Under the pieces are notes generated by a model. It searched no databases. It saw nothing but the letters and a program-made list of their open reading frames with translations, and was not told where the DNA came from. Positions 20,611-24,493 of a DNA stretch of 24,493 nt are shown in pieces. The first letter of the stretch is position 1, and every line of letters starts with the position of its first letter. The position numbers and the translations under genes were made by a program. The stretch is from Zygnema cylindricum (taxonomy: Eukaryota > Streptophyta > Zygnematophyceae > Zygnematales > Zygnemataceae), in contig JBBHKE010002367.1 in the NCBI GenBank assembly GCA_037447655.1, forward strand, positions 159,648-184,140, written 5' to 3'.

Positions 20611-21207
20611 ACTAGGTTTCTTACATTTTGGCCCGCAGTCCGCGTGTACATACAGTACAGTACTGTACTCAACAACTCCGATTTGTCCAATAACCATGAT
20701 GTGCACTTTGCAAAGAATTGTACGGCCGTACCTTTTCGCGGGTGCGAATTATATGACCCACAATGTGTCAGCAAGGCGTGGCGTGGCGTCACACCACCTC
20801 CTCGCTTGTGGCGCCACGCTTGCCACGCGGTGACGTCGGAATCCGAGACGAAGTTTCGAATTCTGACGCTCATTCCAATGTCGGTGCCTCGGTGTACTGC
20901 AAAAGCGCGATATGTCCGGAAAACTGTACGAAGCGGATGGAATTTAGTATGCTTTATTCGTAAGATTAAGGTCGTGTTGGACATCGAGCCGTTCCATGCG
21001 TGCCACGTAGCAGGAACTGGTACGGTGAAGCATCTAAATAGTACGAAACCCTGTACTATAGCGTACTGTCGTACGGCAAAAAAAACCTTTTCTGGTTCGT
21101 TACTTCCTGTCGCGTCACCCCAGGTTCCCCACGTCCACAAATATTTTCTCATTTCCCTCCCGCCTATTCTCCTCTCGCTGTCTCCCCTCTCTCCCCCCAC
21201 AGGCGCC
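20611..21207 (+). promoter_or_regulatory. Putative promoter/5' UTR of the tyrosine aminotransferase gene
   Basis: GC-richer DNA between the hAT right end and the start codon. It holds a 16-bp perfect palindrome AGTACAGTACTGTACT (20654-20669) and an imperfect inverted repeat with arms GCAAGGCGTGGCG (20771-20783) and CGCCACGCTTGC (20812-20823). A TGACGTC site at 20831-20837 has the ACGT core bound by bZIP factors. A pyrimidine-rich stretch ending CCCCCCACAG sits six bases before the ATG, so a 5' UTR intron ending there is possible. No clear TATA box was found. An open frame runs upstream from the ATG to 20503, but it crosses the hAT end and reads as non-coding. Confidence 0.45.
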
Positions 21208-21548
21208 ATGGCTCCCTCTCTCCCTCCTCCTTCAACCCTTTCTTCCTCCGCCGTCCCTTCCTCCGCTCTCTCTCCCCCCAAGGATTCCCCTCTCTCTCCC
21301 CCCCCCCCTTGGGAAATTCGCGCCTCCACCGCCTGTCTCCTCACGGAGAACCCCATCCGCAAGATCACCGACAAGATCCGCCCGGATCCCAATCGATCCA
21401 AGCCGCTCATCTCATTGGCGCAGGGAGATCCGACGGCGTACGGACATCTGAGGGCCCCTGAAGTCGCGGTCCGGGCAGTCGCTGAAATTTTAGAGGGTGG
21501 GAATAACAACGGGTACCAGCATTCGTACGGAAATTTGGATGCACGGAA
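21208..21548 (+). CDS. TAT: Tyrosine aminotransferase, first coding exon
   Basis: The ATG has a good context (GCGCCATGG). The exon has 341 nt: 113 codons plus two bases, ending CGGAA before donor GTGAGT at 21549. The start was chosen because the upstream in-frame sequence runs into a transposon end. The Ser/Pro-rich N-terminus is itself encoded by a CT-rich, microsatellite-like stretch including a run of ten or more C at 21299-21309. It could be an organelle-targeting extension, but it lacks the usual Arg content, so this is undecided. Confidence 0.88.
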
Positions 21549-24444
21549 GTGAGTTTTTTTTATAATTTAGGGTTTTGGCAATTTTGGGTTGGGGATTATT
21601 GGGATTTGGGACTTTGGGGGCTCGAGTATTGTGAGTTTTTTTTATTTTTTTTTCATCCTCGATTTTATGGAAAGGGCTTTCTATTCATGTGGTTTAAACG
21701 GGTATTTTGTTTTTTCAGCTGGAATGTTTAGAGTATATATATAAAAACAAAAAAACAAAGGGATTTTTTCAAAATGGTGTCGTACTGCGCTTATATTTTT
21801 TTTCCACTTTTTAATTTCTGCTTTTCTATTGTCAGTTGACTAATTTTTATAGCAGTTGGCTTGGGAATTTCCTCCTAGAATAATCTGATCAAAAATTTCA
21901 GCAAACGAAAATGTCGTTTGTATTATTTTTAAAATATCAACAACAACATTCTGAAGAAAGAAGTTTTTTCATAATTGTTATAGTATCAAAAGCAATCAAA
22001 CTGAATATTTTCATACTTTATTCAGTCTGTTGATATGAACTTATATCTTGAAAACCAGATTTTTATTTTTATTTTTTTAATTCATGTTTAAAAATCGTGA
22101 AGACCGGAGGCAGAAAGACAGTAAACTCGATGATTAAAAATAATCTCTCAAATAATGTTTAAATTCACAGGGAGATATATTTCATTCAAGTTTTTTTTAT
22201 GTCTCCTTTTAAGTCAAAATAAAAAGTCATGTCTCAACCTTTAAAAAAAAAGTATTCTAGACCACCCACCCCTCTCCCTCCACCCCCTTTTTAAAACATT
22301 TAGTAATGATTTTTTAGAATTTTGATGCAACCTTGAGTTTGAATCCATATCTTGAATGTGATGGGGAGATAATCATAGAAAGGTAAATATATTTAATTAG
22401 AGTAAATATTAAACATTCTTCTTGCCGGTTTCAGAAGATATGTTTTTAAAAAGTGGGTCTAACATTAATTCTACACAAGAACAAGAATATCATAGATACT
22501 AATTATCTTATAATATTAATTTTAATTACTATAGAATATTTGTCGAAGAAACGATAAAAAAACGCCAATAATAGGCCATTCATTTGCCCTCTCTCCTCTT
22601 TCATCTCCCTCTCCTCTCTCCGTCGCTGCCCTCTCTCTAGCACCTAAAATTTCCTCCCTTCTCTCCCCTCTTTCTACCTCTTCTCCTCCCACCTTTCTTT
22701 CTCTTCCTTCTCCTTTCTCTCGCCTTCCTCTCCCCCCCTCACTCCTCTCCCTCTCTCCGCACTCTCTGCCCTCTCTTTTCTCTCCGCTCCCTCTACTCTC
22801 TCCTCCCTCCTCTCTCACTCCTTTCCCTCTCCTCTCTTCTCTCTCTCTCTCTCTCCTCTCTCTCCTCTCCCTCTCTCCCTCTCTCCTCTCTCTCCTCTCC
22901 CTCTCTCCTCTCTCCTCTCCCTTTCTCCTCTCTCTCCTCTCCCTCTCTCCTCTCTCTCCTCTGACCAGAGCGATATCAGAATATTATTCCCTGGAGTTCG
23001 GTCGACAAATTGATCCGGAAACTGAAATTATAATTACTGTTGGTTGTCACCAAGCTCTCGAAATTGCCTTTCGAGCAATTTGCAATCCGGGAGATAATGT
23101 CCTTGTCCCTCGACCCGGATTCCCAAGTTACGAAAACTTTTTGTCTTTTATGGGAGTAGAACCGAGGTTTTATGACCTTTTACCAGACCAAGATTGGGAA
23201 ATTGATCTGAAGCAGTTGGAAAATTTGAGAGATTCAAAAACGAGTGCGATGGTGGTTTGTAATCCGGGAAATCCAAGCGGATGCCTGTATACGAGGAAGC
23301 ATTTGGAAGAGGTAAGGGAGAGGAAGATGGAGAGGGAGGGGGAGAGTTGGAGGGGAACAAAGGAGAGGTGCAGTGCAGTGGAGCGCAGGAAGAGGGAAAT
23401 GATTAGTACGAGGGAGAGGGGAGAGGGAGGGATGGTTTAATTCCGGAGAACCTAGCAGATAATTGTTAAAAGAATTTTGCAGGGAGAGTTGGCAATAAGG
23501 AAGAGGGAGAAGCAAAGGGGTTAGGAGGAGGTAGCATCATAACGAGAGGAAGTTTTCCTTTTTCTTCAACTTTGGACTAATTTCCCTCTCCTCCTCCTCC
23601 TTTTCCTTCTTTTTCTCCTCCTCCTCTATCCATCTGTTTTTAATCTCTTCCCAGGTCCTCTCTTTGGGTGACTGTCTTCACCTTCCTGCCATTACCTTTC
23701 CGATTTGCCTCTTTTAAATTTAATCCTTTCCCTAATCTCTCTGCCTCACTAACTTGCCCTGTCATTGTTTGACCACCCTTCCCTCTCCCCTAGCAACCCT
23801 TCTTTCCCACCTTCCACTCTCCCTCTTCCTCTCTCTCTCCCTTCCCCTTCCCTCACCCTTGCCTCTCTCTCTCCCCGCCAAATCCTCTTCCCGTCTAACT
23901 AACCTCTCCTCCTCTTCCCCTCCTTTCCCATCTTTCGAACTCCCCTCTCCCTCTCTTTTTTCTCCCTCCCTCCCTTTCTCCTCTCGCTCTTCTCCCGCTC
24001 CTCTTTTTCGTGGAACGCCTCCGTTTTCCTTTCTCCCTGTCTCCCAGATCCTCTCCGTCTCCAACTAACCTCTTGTCTTCCTCCACCTTCCCCATTTTTC
24101 CTACCTTCCCCACCTTCCCCACCTTTCCCACCTTTCCCACATTTCCCACCTTCCTTACTCCCATCTCCCCCTCTCCCCCTCTCCCCTCCCCGCTGCCCTC
24201 ACCACTCCCTCTCCCTTCCCTCCAGACCCTCTCTCTCGCGGGCCGTCTCCGCCTCCCCCTCATATCGGACGAGGTGTACTGCGGCTTCAGCTTTGGGGGG
24301 AGGGAGAGTGCGCGCCTCGCCTCCCTCGGCGGACCCGTGCCCATAATTAGTGTGGACTCCATATCCAAGAGATACCTGGTGCCAGGCTGGAGGATGGGAT
24401 GGATGGTGATCACAGACAGGGAGGGCATTTTGAAGGAGGCGAAG
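21208..24444 (+). CDS. TAT: Tyrosine aminotransferase, 5' part (3 coding exons, continues past window)
   Basis: A PLP-dependent fold-type I aminotransferase; the family converts L-tyrosine plus 2-oxoglutarate to 4-hydroxyphenylpyruvate plus glutamate, entering tyrosine breakdown and, in plants, tocopherol/plastoquinone synthesis. Exons 21208-21548, 22969-23311 and 24226-24444 join in frame to 301 codons; the family has about 420-450. Residues 1-35 are Ser/Pro-rich. Then come W.IR.S and NPIRKITD (substrate-side N-terminal segment), ISLAQGDPTAYG, NGYQHSYG, the PLP-site block TVGCHQALEIAF, VPRPGFPSYE, WEIDLKQLE, NPGNPSG (212-218), SDEVY (PLP-binding Asp and Tyr, 243 and 246) and SISKRYLVPGWRMGW with the PLP-linking Lys at 276. 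All key residues are intact. The NPIR and WEIDLKQLE parts are as close to animal TAT as to plant TAT. The symbol is by homology. Confidence 0.93.
21549..22968 (+). other. Aminotransferase intron 1 with long CT microsatellite
   Basis: A 1.4 kb intron, T-rich at first, with AT-rich unique sequence to about 22560 and nothing recognisable in it apart from a lone TTAATTAGAGTAAAT near 22393 that resembles the MITE subterminal word. A pyrimidine array (about 22585-22962) then runs to the acceptor GACCAG. Confidence 0.85.
22585..22962. repeat. Pyrimidine array (CTCTCC, CTCTCTCCTCTCC units) abutting a splice acceptor
   Basis: About 380 bp of C and T with rare purines. It is degenerate in the first half and much more regular from about 22820, where CTCTCTCCTCTCC-type units of 13-26 bp repeat. 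It ends six bases before the intron 1 acceptor. The regular half suggests recent expansion towards the splice site. Confidence 0.92.
22969..23311 (+). CDS. TAT: Tyrosine aminotransferase, second coding exon
   Basis: The acceptor is GACCAG (AG 22967-22968) and the donor is GTAAGG at 23312. One base completes the split Lys codon (ARK|AISEYY), and 114 codons follow, leaving in phase 0. It encodes ETEIIITVGCHQALEIAF, CNPGDNVLVPRPGFPSYE, DWEIDLKQLE and NPGNPSGCLY. The match to the family is continuous with no gap or stop. Confidence 0.94.
23312..24225 (+). repeat. Aminotransferase intron 2: purine-rich 5' end, pyrimidine-rich 3' end
   Basis: Right after the donor, 23312-23435 and 23480-23530 are GA-rich. 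From about 23580 to the acceptor at 24225 the intron is CT-rich. The two halves are complementary in composition (GGGAGAGG against CCTCTCCC), so the pre-mRNA could fold back and bring donor and acceptor together. A 9-10-bp CCACCTTTCC-like minisatellite lies at 24081-24152. Open frames here are low complexity and not genes. Confidence 0.85.
24081..24152. repeat. (CCACCTTTCC)n minisatellite
   Basis: Seven or so units of nine to ten bases (CCACCTTCCC, CCACCTTTCC, CCACATTTCC) in tandem inside intron 2, within the larger pyrimidine tract. On the minus strand it reads as GKVGKV-like repeats, which are artefacts. Confidence 0.85.
24226..24444 (+). CDS. TAT: Tyrosine aminotransferase, third coding exon (PLP lysine)
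   Basis: The acceptor is CCCTCCAG (AG 24224-24225) and the donor is GTGAGA at 24445. It has 73 codons, phase 0 on both sides. It encodes LPLISDEVYCGFSFG, the loop to VPIISVDSIS and KRYLVPGWRMGWMVITDREG. The Lys codon at 24367-24369 is the PLP Schiff-base lysine. The following intron again opens with a GGGAGGGAGG purine tract that runs to the window end. Confidence 0.94.
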
Positions 24445-24493
24445 GTGAGAGAGGGAGGGAGGAGGGAGAAGGGATGGAGAAGGGATGGAGAAG

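Noticed and set aside
20503-21207. Upstream extension of the aminotransferase frame by 235 codons
   Set aside because: It begins inside the hAT right end, has no family similarity, and the ATG at 21208 has a better context and fits the family start.
22522-22818. Glu/Arg/Gly-rich frame on the minus strand, and similar ones at 23762-24064 and 23895-24428
   Set aside because: Antisense to CT-rich introns of the aminotransferase gene; low complexity only.
1-24493. CRISPR arrays, tRNA and rRNA genes, bacterial-type operons
   Set aside because: None seen: tandem repeats here have no spacer structure, no cloverleaf or rRNA sequence was recognised, and the spliced genes show that the DNA is eukaryotic.

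Overview
This is a eukaryotic nuclear window. Coding sequence is broken by spliceosomal introns with clear GT..AG boundaries, and there is no operon structure. Intergenic DNA is AT-rich and full of microsatellites and small DNA transposons. A streptophyte (plant or related alga) is my best guess. The DUF726 protein end looks plant-like, and the acidic protein carries a motif I associate with plant proteins. However, the aminotransferase resembles animal or protist tyrosine aminotransferases as much as plant ones, so lineage confidence is only moderate.

Layout. (1) 1-3619, + strand: the 3' end of a DUF726/TMCO4-type alpha/beta-hydrolase gene. Four exons were reconstructed from splice sites, reading frame and family motifs; the start lies upstream of the window. 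Its introns hold CT, GA and G-only tracts. (2) 5967-7280, - strand: one uninterrupted 437-residue acidic protein of unknown function, tail to tail with gene 1. (3) About 7.3-20.6 kb: a 13 kb stretch without an intact gene, rich in mobile elements. It holds a PIF/Harbinger-like MITE with TAA duplications, two TA-flanked copies and one end fragment of a second MITE family, two (TA)n arrays, several short tandem repeats and a dense cluster of GTAC sites. It also holds a 2.6 kb degenerate hAT element that carries a BED-finger transposase fragment and has a MITE nested in it. (4) 21208 to the window end, + strand: the first three coding exons (301 codons) of a tyrosine aminotransferase gene that runs off the right edge.

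The two spliced genes share an unusual architecture. Long purine or pyrimidine microsatellites fill the introns and often abut the splice sites, so that a repeat array serves as the polypyrimidine tract. There is no evidence that the three genes act in one pathway. The best candidates for new biology are the intronic purine/pyrimidine arrays, the roughly helically phased GTAC cluster, the TA-flanked MITE family and the nested hAT composite.
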